Source: a virus. From it: 61,069 nucleotides of DNA. The stretch is from the IMG/VR virus record IMGVR_UViG_3300035701_000033, positions 1-61,069 of that record; one strand, 5' to 3'. Positions 50,040 to 57,136 of this stretch are shown in pieces (within the stretch, counting starts at the first letter, position 1; each line of letters begins with the position of its first letter). The notes below the pieces were generated by a model. That model worked only from the letters and a program-made list of their open reading frames with translations. It made no database searches and was not told where the DNA came from. A program made the translations under genes and the position numbers.

Positions 50040-51021
50040 TCGTTGTGACGGTACAGGTATCTCAGCACTCAGACGTGCGATTATGGCACCTCCCGGCCAC
50101 GTCATAGTGGTACGCGACTTGTCGCAGATCGAAGCGCGGGTAAACTTCTGGATAGCTGAACAGCAGAGCATGGTCGATACCTATCGCCGGGGGGAGGATA
50201 CCTATTGTAAGATGGCCTCGACTATATTCGGTCGGCCTATTATAAAGAAAGAACATCCTCGGGAAAGATTTCTTGGAAAAACTACGGTCCTCGGTTGCGG
50301 GTACGGGCTCGGCTGGAAGAAGTTCCAAGGCATGTTACGAATAGGCATGTTGGGTGAGAAGGGTTTGATCCTCGGAGAAGAGATCTCTCAGGCACTGGGC
50401 GTATATCCAGAGCAGTTCCTTGAACGGCATAGAAAATATGTGGACGAGTCAATGCCACCGAACATTCCATATCCTATCCATGCCACGCACTGCGCGAATG
50501 CAGAGAGAATAATCAAGACCTTCCGGGATAACAATCCCATGTTGATTCAGTTCTGGAAGACCTGTCAGGAAGCACTCGGACATATACTGGCCGGGGATTA
50601 TGGCTGGAAGTTCGGGAATGGCGGCATCATCGAAACTTGTGCAGAAGGATTGCGATTGCCTAACGGCATGATAATGCGGTACGTCGAACTGAGGACCAAG
50701 AAAGAAGGAAAATACAATGAGTTCAGTATCCTGCGGGATAGAAAGAAAGGACAAAGGGAGAAGTTGTACGGCGGAAAAGTCGATGAGAATATCGTACAAG
50801 CGTTGGCACGAATCGTTATCACCGACGACATGCTCAGGATGCGCAAAGAGGGGATTCATGTCGTGCATCAAGTGCATGATGAGATCTTGGCTGTTTGTCC
50901 TGAGAATGAGGCTAAAGCTACGTATGAGCAGATGGGATTGGTAATGTCTAAAGCCCCGTCGTGGGCTCCAGACTTGCCCCTCGGATCAGAGGGTGGATGG
51001 GACAGGCGTTATATAAAATAA
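50029..51021 (+). CDS. Split family A DNA polymerase, C-terminal half (palm and fingers)
   Basis: A 330-residue protein. It begins MKCDRCDGTG (Cys3, Cys6), the matching CxxCxGxG half, then resumes polymerase with SALRRAIMAPPGHV. Motif A DLSQIEARV is at 30-38, motif B region ERFLGKTTVLGCGYGLG at 79-95 and motif C VHDE at 282-285, so both catalytic acids are present. The split sits between the thumb/NAQNL motif and motif A. Confidence 0.9.
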   Translation: MKCDRCDGTGISALRRAIMAPPGHVIVVRDLSQIEARVNFWIAEQQSMVDTYRRGEDTYCKMASTIFGRPIIKKEHPRERFLGKTTVLGCGYGLGWKKFQGMLRIGMLGEKGLILGEEISQALGVYPEQFLERHRKYVDESMPPNIPYPIHATHCANAERIIKTFRDNNPMLIQFWKTCQEALGHILAGDYGWKFGNGGIIETCAEGLRLPNGMIMRYVELRTKKEGKYNEFSILRDRKKGQREKLYGGKVDENIVQALARIVITDDMLRMRKEGIHVVHQVHDEILAVCPENEAKATYEQMGLVMSKAPSWAPDLPLGSEGGWDRRYIK

Positions 51022-51024
51022 TTG

Positions 51025-51053
51025 TTGACAGCATGGATTAAAAGAAGTAGGGT
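51025..51053 (+). promoter_or_regulatory. Replication-module promoter
   Basis: TTGACA, 17 bases, TAGGGT, between the polymerase stop and the ATG at 51074. The same TTGACA-N17-TARGGT form occurs at 57087. Confidence 0.65.
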
Positions 51054-51073
51054 AGTATTTAAAGGGGAAATAA

Positions 51074-52195
51074 ATGGCAACTATATTTGAAGGGTTTGCC
51101 CCAGAAGTACCTCGGACATGGGTATATATTCACCAAATGCCATTTCCGAAATTACTTACTACTAATGAGGCATTATGCAATCTTATTGGAATATTATATA
51201 CTGGTCCTGATAGGCGTTTTGACTATCATGATGAAATCGGGATGCGTAGTCTATGGTCTGCATGGCAGAAAGATATCCAGAAAGCAGAAGCAATGGGTAG
51301 TAAGTACAAGGTTCCAGATGTGGCAATGGACTACTTCCAAAAGACTAAACATCTCTCACGTCCGCCGAGATGTAGCGATACAAACATTCAGCAGACCGGA
51401 CCTATCGATGAATTATTGGTGGTTGATATTGAAGCATTTGTAAAGAAACATGCAGAGAATTCAGTTCCTGCGGTTATACTCGAAGAAAAGATTCAATCCG
51501 TTCCTGTTGTACCGGGGTTTAAACCTCCTAAATTTTCATGGTCTTATACTTCACTGGTTAATTTTGAAACTTGCCCATTGTCCTTTGCTGAACAGAGATA
51601 TTACAAGACAATCAAATTCATGGAAACCCCAGAGATTAAAGATGGCAATGTAGTGCATATTGGGTTGGAGAATTATCTAAAGTCCAAAGTTCGGATTGAT
51701 CGGATCACTGATTATACAAAATTTGCAGACGCTATTATCGCTGCATCTGAGGGCGGAGAACTACTGATCGAACAGGAATTGTGTATTAACGAAGGAATGC
51801 AAATGACAGGTTGGTTCGCTCCAGATGCATGGGGTCGAGCCAAATTGGACGTAGCGATTATCAAGGATGGAGTAGCCAAGATATATGATTGGAAAACTGG
51901 TAAAGAGAAGAAAGATGACGACCAGTTGGAAATCTTCTGCATCTTCTTGGCATTAGCCCGGAGAGATGTCCACACTTTTATCTCCAGATATATCTGGTTG
52001 AAGAATGGCAATGTATCTGCGCCTATTACCCTAACAAGAGCAGATCTATTGCCAGCGATAAAGACTCTGCTCGGACGTATTGCCAGATGCCGAGAAGCAT
52101 GGGATCATCAACTTTGGATGGCCAAGACTTCTGGACTCTGTAAGAAATATTGCGATGTCATGACCTGCGTACATAATGGTAAAAGAGAATGTTAA
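51074..52195 (+). CDS. PD-(D/E)XK nuclease, RecB/Cas4-like
   Basis: A 373-residue protein. The N-terminal 130 residues are less conserved. KFSWSYTSLVNFETCPLSF is the RecB-family start; the catalytic core shows WGRAKLDVAIIKDG (Asp) then AKIYDWKTGKEKKDDDQLEIF (D-x-K with QL...). Cys near 355-365 (CKKYCDVMTC) may bind Fe-S or Zn. Similar phage nucleases trim or recombine replication ends. Ribosome site AAAGGGGAAATAA. Confidence 0.8.
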   Translation: MATIFEGFAPEVPRTWVYIHQMPFPKLLTTNEALCNLIGILYTGPDRRFDYHDEIGMRSLWSAWQKDIQKAEAMGSKYKVPDVAMDYFQKTKHLSRPPRCSDTNIQQTGPIDELLVVDIEAFVKKHAENSVPAVILEEKIQSVPVVPGFKPPKFSWSYTSLVNFETCPLSFAEQRYYKTIKFMETPEIKDGNVVHIGLENYLKSKVRIDRITDYTKFADAIIAASEGGELLIEQELCINEGMQMTGWFAPDAWGRAKLDVAIIKDGVAKIYDWKTGKEKKDDDQLEIFCIFLALARRDVHTFISRYIWLKNGNVSAPITLTRADLLPAIKTLLGRIARCREAWDHQLWMAKTSGLCKKYCDVMTCVHNGKREC

Positions 52196-52428
52196 TTACC
52201 GAGCGCACTCAATCGCGCATCTTGAAGAAAATAACAGCAACGGAGTTTACTTATAATGCTGTAGAGATGGAAGAACTGCATGCATGGTGTGTTGCAATGT
52301 ATACAGTAAATAGTCCCCCGTGTCTTGAATGTCTGGAGGCAATATTTGCTTATTGTGCAGACACAGGATTTCAATGCCCTACGTTTTCCAAATATATAGA
52401 AGGAGAAAAAAATGTATTACTAGTATAA
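52189..52428 (+). CDS. Small protein
   Basis: A 79-residue protein, overlapping the nuclease end by seven bases. Helical with five Cys (WCVAMYTVNSPPCLECLEAI, YCADTGFQCPTFSKY). No family. It might be a zinc-binding partner of the nuclease, but nothing shows this. Confidence 0.5.
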   Translation: MLITERTQSRILKKITATEFTYNAVEMEELHAWCVAMYTVNSPPCLECLEAIFAYCADTGFQCPTFSKYIEGEKNVLLV

Positions 52429-52483
52429 ATTGGTTAATATTTATTAATAGTTTTTGATAACCCATGGAATTAGGGAGTTCGTT

Positions 52484-52663
52484 ATGTTCGCCAAACCCAG
52501 AGATGAATATTGCGCTGATTGTTATAGGATGCAAGAAAAGATAATTTATAAGACAAAAACGTATGAACCAATAAACCTAGATCAAATTAATCTATTGTTA
52601 TATGAAGAAGAATTGAATGAAAAGTTATATTTATTAGCTTTAAGCAAAGTCAGAAAGGGATAG
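52484..52663 (+). CDS. Small Cys-containing protein
   Basis: Start set at ATG 52484 behind AGGGAGTTCGTT; an in-frame ATG ten codons earlier lacks a site. 59 residues with YCADCYRMQEKI and a helical end. Function unknown. Confidence 0.5.
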   Translation: MFAKPRDEYCADCYRMQEKIIYKTKTYEPINLDQINLLLYEEELNEKLYLLALSKVRKG

Positions 52664-52696
52664 CAAGTGGTTTAGATAAACAATTGTTTCACTTGC
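52664..52696 (+). terminator. Hairpin at the left edge of the cassette-like region
   Basis: GCAAGTG (52663-52669 region) pairs with CACTTGC about 20 bases later, with an inner GTTTA/TAAAC pairing. No T-tract follows. It could be a stabilising stem or terminator. Confidence 0.4.
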
Positions 52697-52717
52697 GCCT
52701 TGGAAGGAGGTGGTTTT

Positions 52718-52813
52718 ATGTCTTTAGAATTATTTTACTTACTAGTTGTAATGCTGCCCATAGCAATTATATTTGTACTTACGGTTATAGTATTTTTGAA
52801 ACTTTCAAAATAA
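52718..52813 (+). CDS. 31-residue membrane peptide
   Basis: ATG 52718 follows AAGGAGGTGGTTTT. Product MSLELFYLLVVMLPIAII then FVLTVIVFLKLSK is one long hydrophobic helix with a short charged end. Its stop (TAA in AAATAAC) is the first element of the attC-like spacer that follows. Confidence 0.6.
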   Translation: MSLELFYLLVVMLPIAIIFVLTVIVFLKLSK

Positions 52814-52864
52814 CGGCTTGAGTAGCACCAGCATATTTCTGGCTGATGCATATGATGATTATAT
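52808..52864 (+). repeat. attC-like spacer 1 (57 bp)
   Basis: Spacer from AAATAAC (52808) to ATTATAT (52858), with the preceding stop codon inside the first heptamer and an imperfect hairpin (CCAG/CTGG) between. The right heptamer differs from the expected GTTATAT by one base. It is the weakest of the three sites. Confidence 0.4.
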
Positions 52865-52881
52865 TTCGTAGGAGGGTGGCC

Positions 52882-53226
52882 ATGTCTATAATTGTAGAAA
52901 AATGCACCAAGTGTAAGCGAGAGGTCAGTATATTTGAATTATCAGAGCGAGGTCATTCGTGGCTGTGTCCCATTTGCACCGTTGCCCACGATGCACAGGT
53001 AGAGAGCAATGAAAGTGTTTGCCGCGAGTATATAGATTCAGATATTGAAACTCTTCTCCTGAAACTGATAGCAGAAAATAAACGTCTTAAAGAGGCATTG
53101 CAAAAGATCGCCCAAGGCGTTGTTTACACTCAGCCAATGGACATAGTTTCAGAGCGCATGCTGATAGCAGGGAACAACGTCAGTCTGGTAATGCAACATA
53201 TTGCCAAAGTAGCATTAGAAATATAA
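52882..53226 (+). CDS. Cassette-0 zinc-ribbon protein
   Basis: ATG 52882 follows TAGGAGGGTGGCC; 114 residues. An N-terminal zinc ribbon (KCTKCKREVSIFEL, SWLCPICTVAHD), then a coiled coil with LLKLIAENKRLKEALQKIAQ. The gene lies between TTATAT (52859) and ATATAAC (53221), inverted relative to each other, and its stop codon sits inside ATATAAC. Coding frame good, function unknown. Confidence 0.65.
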   Translation: MSIIVEKCTKCKREVSIFELSERGHSWLCPICTVAHDAQVESNESVCREYIDSDIETLLLKLIAENKRLKEALQKIAQGVVYTQPMDIVSERMLIAGNNVSLVMQHIAKVALEI

Positions 53227-53342
53227 CGGCCAAAGGGTACAGTAGCCTGTCGCTGGTTTCGGGGATTCTCCCCATGCCGCAATGAACGATTTTGACAACG
53301 ATTGCGTTTCAGCCTGAATAGGCTGGAATAAGCTGGTTAGAT
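53221..53342 (+). repeat. attC-like spacer 2 (122 bp)
   Basis: Runs from ATATAAC (53221-53227) to GTTAGAT (53336-53342). Internal hairpins: GGGGATTCTCCCC near 53261 and CAGCCTGAATAGGCTG near 53311. The 122-bp length is close to that of long chromosomal-integron attC sites. The right heptamer fits the GTTRRRY consensus. Confidence 0.5.
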
Positions 53343-53359
53343 TACGAAAGGATAGTTTT

Positions 53360-53698
53360 ATGTCTGATGCAAAATTTACAGAATGGCTGGAATCATTTAC
53401 CGAGTCGGACGAGTACAAGGATGATTCATTCCATTGGAGTCAGATGGCAAGAGCCGCTTACGATCAGGGTTGGCATGATGGCGATGAATTCCAACTCGAC
53501 TGTCACCAAGACCACGAAAAATATAAACTGGAACGTCTGCGCGATCAGTTTGCGATGGCTGCATTAACAACAGTCATAAATAAAATTGGTTGGCAAAGAT
53601 TAGGTCATAATATGTATTCAAATTTTGAAGAGGTATCAAACACTTCTTATTTGATTGCAGCCGCAATGATGTCAGCAAGAACTAAGCAATCAGAGTAA
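53360..53698 (+). CDS. Cassette-A protein
   Basis: A 112-residue protein; ribosome site AAAGGATAGTTTT. It is acidic with KFTEWLESFTESDEYKDD, HDGDEFQLDCHQDHEKY and a C-terminal RDQFAMAALTTVIN and LIAAAMMSARTK that resembles small prophage proteins. It is bracketed by GTTAGAT (53336) and ATCTAAC (53698), perfect inverted repeats, with the stop immediately before the right one. Function unknown. Confidence 0.65.
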   Translation: MSDAKFTEWLESFTESDEYKDDSFHWSQMARAAYDQGWHDGDEFQLDCHQDHEKYKLERLRDQFAMAALTTVINKIGWQRLGHNMYSNFEEVSNTSYLIAAAMMSARTKQSE

Positions 53699-53756
53699 TC
53701 TAACGGGCCGGGAAATCACCCGCTCGCTTTTGGCGGGTGCATTTATCTGGTTAGCA
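53698..53756 (+). repeat. attC-like spacer 3 (59 bp)
   Basis: From ATCTAAC (53698-53704) to GTTAGCA (53750-53756), exactly 59 bp. CTAAC pairs with GTTAG at the ends, and an inner stem pairs AAAT.CACCCGC with GCGGGTG.C.ATTT, leaving one extra C unpaired on one side, as the extrahelical base of attC would be. Unpaired spacers lie between the two stems. This is the best attC-like site. Confidence 0.6.
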
Positions 53757-53777
53757 ATTTTTTCGGAGGATCACGGG

Positions 53778-54002
53778 ATGACAGTAGCTCAGTTAATAAA
53801 ACAACTCCAAAAACTGCCCAAAAATGCACAGGTCGGCGTTAGTCACGGCGACAACTCAGTCCATGAAATTGCTGGATGGGTTGAGTCAGCTGTGTACCAC
53901 AAAAAATCTGATTATCAGGGTGATGTTGATAAACTCACAGACCATTTTGACAGAGACGCATACGCAGGTCATCCAGATTCGTGGGTAACTCTGCATTGCT
54001 AA
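53778..54002 (+). CDS. Cassette-B protein
   Basis: Start at ATG 53778 behind TTCGGAGGATCACGGG; an upstream in-frame ATG lacks a site. 74 residues: VAQLIKQLQKLPKNAQVGV then SHGDNSVHEIAGWVESAVY. It lies between GTTAGCA (53750) and TGCTAAC (53997), a perfect inverted pair, and its stop TAA is inside the right heptamer. Confidence 0.65.
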   Translation: MTVAQLIKQLQKLPKNAQVGVSHGDNSVHEIAGWVESAVYHKKSDYQGDVDKLTDHFDRDAYAGHPDSWVTLHC

Positions 54003-54003
54003 C
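53997..54003 (+). repeat. R''-like heptamer ending the cassette array
   Basis: TGCTAAC, the exact complement of GTTAGCA at 53750. A short hairpin (TGGT/ACCA) follows, but no matching GTTRRRY is found before the VRR-NUC gene, so the array seems cut off here. Confidence 0.5.
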
Positions 54004-54034
54004 AACTGGTATAAACCACTGAAAGGAAAGAACT

Positions 54035-54370
54035 ATGATTCTCGAAAGGAAGGTCAAACAGGCGGTTAAAGAGATGTTGGAAGAGCTAGGATGTATTAGT
54101 GCAGGTCAGGCAGTATTAGCTACAGCCAATAATACAGGTTGGTTTTTCATGCCGGTATCCAATGGTATGGGGGTTCACGGCATCCCAGATTTCCTTGGGG
54201 AATATAAAGGTAGGTTCTTTGCCATTGAAACAAAGACTCCCGGCAATAACCCAACGCCACTACAACAACATCAAATCCATGCCATCCATATTTCTGGAGG
54301 TCTGGCAGTAGTTGTTCGGGACAGATGTGATATTGAAGTACTAAACATAACTCTGCGAAAAGGATTATAA
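54035..54370 (+). CDS. VRR-NUC endonuclease
   Basis: A 111-residue single-domain protein. VHGIPDFLGEYKGRFFAIETK has the PD...ExK core of VRR-NUC nucleases, with VKQAVKEMLEELG in front and GGLAVVVRD at the end. Phage VRR-NUC proteins are stand-alone structure-specific nucleases, often beside SNF2 helicases as here (55540). Ribosome site AAAGGAAAGAACT. Confidence 0.82.
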   Translation: MILERKVKQAVKEMLEELGCISAGQAVLATANNTGWFFMPVSNGMGVHGIPDFLGEYKGRFFAIETKTPGNNPTPLQQHQIHAIHISGGLAVVVRDRCDIEVLNITLRKGL

Positions 54371-54372
54371 CT

Positions 54373-54648
54373 GTGGAAGTAATTCTTGTAATGTTCGGGT
54401 TCACCAAAAAGATGAAGATCGACGCCAAAGAACCGCCTCCTTATATCAAAACAAAATTGCAGAACAATGCTCCAGTAGTGAGCAACTTTATAATCAAATG
54501 TAATTCAGATGGCTCTGCACTATATCCAGAACGTATGAATGTAGTATTCGAATACCAAGGATTAGTAGCAGGGATACCTTTTTACATCGCCGATTTTTCA
54601 TTCGACGCAGATTCAGAAAAAGGAGAAAATATTTATGTCTATAATTGA
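54373..54648 (+). CDS. Small protein
   Basis: A 91-residue protein starting at GTG 54373 (AAGGATTATAACT upstream) or ATG 54391. Mixed: PPPYIKTKLQNNAPVVSNFI, YPERMNVVFEYQGLVAG, FYIADFSFDADSEK. The beta-rich pattern is not recognisable. Overlaps the next gene by 14 bases. Confidence 0.5.
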   Translation: MEVILVMFGFTKKMKIDAKEPPPYIKTKLQNNAPVVSNFIIKCNSDGSALYPERMNVVFEYQGLVAGIPFYIADFSFDADSEKGENIYVYN

Positions 54649-54928
54649 GAAAAATGAAAAGTTACATGCAGACATTTCAAAATTTGTGGCTGATGCTATC
54701 GTTGCCAAACTCGCCCAGCTCGGGGTGGATACTATCACCAACAGCCCCGAAGTATTTACCAAGAGCATTATAGACAAACAGATACGCATGGACAATCTGA
54801 TGTTCCCAGATACACCCAAAAAGGATGGTATCTACTTTACCAAGAATGGTCTGTTCGTTGGCTTCATCCATGTTCCTCGGGAAGAAGGGATCAGTATGAT
54901 TCCCGATCTGATGGAAGACCATGCTTGA
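54635..54928 (+). CDS. Small protein
   Basis: A 97-residue protein behind AAAAAGGAGAAAATATTT. Helical N-terminus (ISKFVADAIVAKLAQLG) then FPDTPKKDGIYFTKNGLFVGFIHV. Function unknown; replication-region context. Confidence 0.6.
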   Translation: MSIIEKNEKLHADISKFVADAIVAKLAQLGVDTITNSPEVFTKSIIDKQIRMDNLMFPDTPKKDGIYFTKNGLFVGFIHVPREEGISMIPDLMEDHA

Positions 54929-55178
54929 TATTGACACCATCAATGGGCTGTTTGTCTTTGGTGGTGCAAGCTATGCATGGGCTAATGCTTTCAAACTATG
55001 GAGGGATCAACAGGTAAAAGGTATCTTTGTTTCTTCCACAATTTTCATGACACTCTGGACATTCTGGAGTATAATATACTATTATAAACTTGAACAGTGG
55101 TTTAGTCTTGGATGCAATATCTTTATGGCCATAGCTGATTGTTTCTGGGTCTGGATGGCCATGAAAAAAAGAGGCTAA
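54921..55178 (+). CDS. Three-TM membrane protein
   Basis: An 85-residue protein with three hydrophobic segments (GLFVFGGASYAWANAF, GIFVSSTIFMTLWTFWSIIYY, SLGCNIFMAIADCFWVWMAM) ending in a KKRG basic tail. It overlaps the preceding gene by eight bases. Possibly PQ-loop-like; function unknown. Confidence 0.6.
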   Translation: MLDIDTINGLFVFGGASYAWANAFKLWRDQQVKGIFVSSTIFMTLWTFWSIIYYYKLEQWFSLGCNIFMAIADCFWVWMAMKKRG

Positions 55179-55179
55179 T

Positions 55180-55272
55180 ATGTGGGATGTAGGGTTTAAA
55201 GTATTTTTAATGCACTGGGAAATTATCTGCTTTGTTCTATTCGTATGTTGGATATTTAGGGGAACCAAATGA
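55180..55272 (+). CDS. 30-residue membrane peptide
   Basis: ATG 55180 directly after the previous stop (TAATATG). MWDVGFKVFLMHWEIICFVL then FVCWIFRGTK is a single hydrophobic helix with a basic end. Overlaps the next mini-ORF by ATGA. Confidence 0.5.
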   Translation: MWDVGFKVFLMHWEIICFVLFVCWIFRGTK

Positions 55273-55343
55273 TTTGCATTGTAACAGGTAAGCAAGTACC
55301 AGAGCATTGTGGTGGATGTTTAGGTAGTGACGAAGATAAATAG
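55269..55343 (+). CDS. 24-residue Cys peptide
   Basis: ATG 55269 behind AGGGGAACCAA. The product MICIVTGKQVPEHC then GGCLGSDEDK resembles a minimal zinc-binding peptide (CxVTGxxVPEHCxxC). The stop is followed directly by the structured region. Confidence 0.45.
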   Translation: MICIVTGKQVPEHCGGCLGSDEDK

Positions 55344-55530
55344 CTCAGCGGCCCCACGTAGGGGAGAATCCGTCATAGGAGAACTTGTTCGGTGTAGTGA
55401 TACGATGCGGACAAGACTAGCCAAATGGGTATGATAAGCTGGCGGACAAGACGTAAAACGAGGCGACATCACAAACGCGCCTATCCTATGAATAGTAGGT
55501 ATAAATCCTACCTGAGTTACTAAAAATAGC
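55344..55530 (+). ncRNA. Candidate structured RNA or leader
   Basis: About 190 bases without a gene. TCATAGGA (55373-55380) pairs perfectly with TCCTATGA (55484-55491), enclosing three hairpins: CTTGTTC/GGACAAG (55384-55390 with 55409-55415), GCCA/TGGC (55420-55423 with 55440-55443) and AGGCG/CGCCT (55461-55465 with 55478-55482). Flanking hairpins are CCCC/GGGG at 55352 and GTAGG/CCTAC at about 55495. The pattern is a multibranch RNA. GCGGACAAGAC occurs twice inside. It may be a 5' element of the helicase gene. Confidence 0.5.
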
Positions 55531-55539
55531 GGAGGAACG

Positions 55540-57090
55540 ATGTATCCAGTTCGAATAATCAACGGATACTTTGTATTCCAAGCATTAGAGTATGTGATGT
55601 CGATCTTTCCACAGCACAAGTACGCCGATAATTTCGGAGCAGTACCTGCGAATATAGAGAACGCTCTACTCTTACGCAACATGGGATATGAAGCGCAGAG
55701 TCCTATAAGATTCAACTATGATTGGCCTATACGTCCGGGGCGACAGCCACAATGGTATCAGGTAGACACTGCGGAGTTTGCCACATTAAACAAACGGGCG
55801 TTCATCCTTAATGCCATGCGCACAAGGAAAACCAATTCAGTTCTATGGGCTGCAGACTTCTTGCGTAAACAAAAGATGATCCACAAAACATTAATCGCTG
55901 CACCTTTATCTACACTAGAACGGGTATGGGGTGATACTCTTTTTATTGACTATCACGGTTCTAAGTTTAAAGTACTATATGGCAGTGCTGCAAAACGGAA
56001 GGACTTATTAAATTCCGAAGCCGATTATTATATCATCAATCACGATGGAATAGAAGTTATTCTCAAAGAATTGCAGGAAAGAAAAGATATCAACCATATA
56101 ATTATTGACGAGGTAGCGATCTATAGGAACTCTCAGATGCGTACAGGTAGCGATAAATTGACACGGTATGGATGTATGAAGACTCTAATTCGTCCAGATC
56201 ATTGGGTATGGGGGCTGACAGGAACACCGACCCCAAACGCACCGACAGATGCATATGGTCAGGCCAAACTTATCAAGCCAGAAAACTTCGGTGGATCATT
56301 CACTAAGTTCAGGGAGTTGACGATGCAGCAGTATGGCCCATATCGTTGGTTGCCACGGCATGATGCAGCTGATACAGTAGCACGGATCTTATTTCCCGCC
56401 ATTCGTTTTTCCAGAACTGTCGTAACCGATATGGAACCAACGATTATTGAACGTCAAGCAGAACTATCAGTTACCCAAAAGCAGCACTATGATCGACTGA
56501 AGAAAGATTCAGTCACTATGATGGGCGAGACTCAGGTGACAGCAGTGAATGCTGCGGTCATGGTGTCCAAACTCATACAGACAGCATGTGGTGTTGTCTA
56601 TGGCGTTGATGGCTCCTTAGCAGAACTGGACTTCGGCCCTCGGTTAAAGGTGTTGGAAGAACTGATTGAAGAGAATGAAGAAAAGGTACTGGTTTTCGTT
56701 CCGTTTACTGGAGTACTTGATGCCCTTGCTCGGGAATTGCGCAAACGCTGGACTGTAGAAATCGTTGATGGCGGGGTTCCAGCTGCCAAGAGGAATAGAA
56801 TATTCAGTGCATTCCAGAATGATTCCGAACCACATATCATTCTCGCCCACCCCGGTTGCATGGCTCATGGACTTGAACTTACTAAGGCGTCTCTAATAAT
56901 ATGGTACGCCCCGGTATCTAAGAACGAATTGCATGAACAAGCCAATGCCCGTATTGATGGCGGTGGGCAGACGGTGAAGATGGATATAGCCTACATCTCA
57001 GCCATACCGGAAGAACGAAAAGCCTACGATGTATTGAATGGGAAATGTACGTGGCAGCAAATTGTTTTAGATATGATAAAAAATTATTGA
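55540..57090 (+). CDS. SNF2-type DEAD/DEAH helicase-like ATPase
   Basis: A 516-residue protein: KYADNFGAVPANIENALLL is the phage SNF2 opening; ATPase motif I is NAMRTRKTNS, where the usual GxGKT glycine is Arg; motif II is IIIDEVAIYRNS; TGTPTPN is motif III; and HEQANARIDGGGQ is the arginine-finger motif VI. It remodels or unwinds DNA and pairs in phages with VRR-NUC. Ribosome site CGGAGGAACG. The structured RNA lies directly before it. Confidence 0.85.
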   Translation: MYPVRIINGYFVFQALEYVMSIFPQHKYADNFGAVPANIENALLLRNMGYEAQSPIRFNYDWPIRPGRQPQWYQVDTAEFATLNKRAFILNAMRTRKTNSVLWAADFLRKQKMIHKTLIAAPLSTLERVWGDTLFIDYHGSKFKVLYGSAAKRKDLLNSEADYYIINHDGIEVILKELQERKDINHIIIDEVAIYRNSQMRTGSDKLTRYGCMKTLIRPDHWVWGLTGTPTPNAPTDAYGQAKLIKPENFGGSFTKFRELTMQQYGPYRWLPRHDAADTVARILFPAIRFSRTVVTDMEPTIIERQAELSVTQKQHYDRLKKDSVTMMGETQVTAVNAAVMVSKLIQTACGVVYGVDGSLAELDFGPRLKVLEELIEENEEKVLVFVPFTGVLDALARELRKRWTVEIVDGGVPAAKRNRIFSAFQNDSEPHIILAHPGCMAHGLELTKASLIIWYAPVSKNELHEQANARIDGGGQTVKMDIAYISAIPEERKAYDVLNGKCTWQQIVLDMIKNY

Positions 57091-57115
57091 CAACTACGAT
57101 ACATGCTGGTAAGGT
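57087..57115 (+). promoter_or_regulatory. Promoter with CGATAC element
   Basis: TTGACA, 17 bases, TAAGGT, overlapping the helicase stop and 22 bases before ATG 57137. CTACGATACAT in the spacer matches the element at 36438 and the palindrome half at 58989, suggesting control by a phage DNA-binding protein. Confidence 0.65.
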
Positions 57116-57136
57116 AATAAATAACGGAGGAAGCAG

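Noticed and set aside
49797-50040. Group I/II intron or intein as the cause of the polymerase split
   Set aside because: The gap is filled by an ORF that overlaps both halves, no intron core or splicing motif is visible, and removing it would not restore one continuous frame with consensus junctions.
55321-55520. tRNA-like signals (TAGCTCAG near 55341 and a T-arm-like GTAGG/CCTAC stem)
   Set aside because: No acceptor stem or anticodon arm can be built at the right distances, so I call it an unclassified RNA candidate rather than a tRNA.
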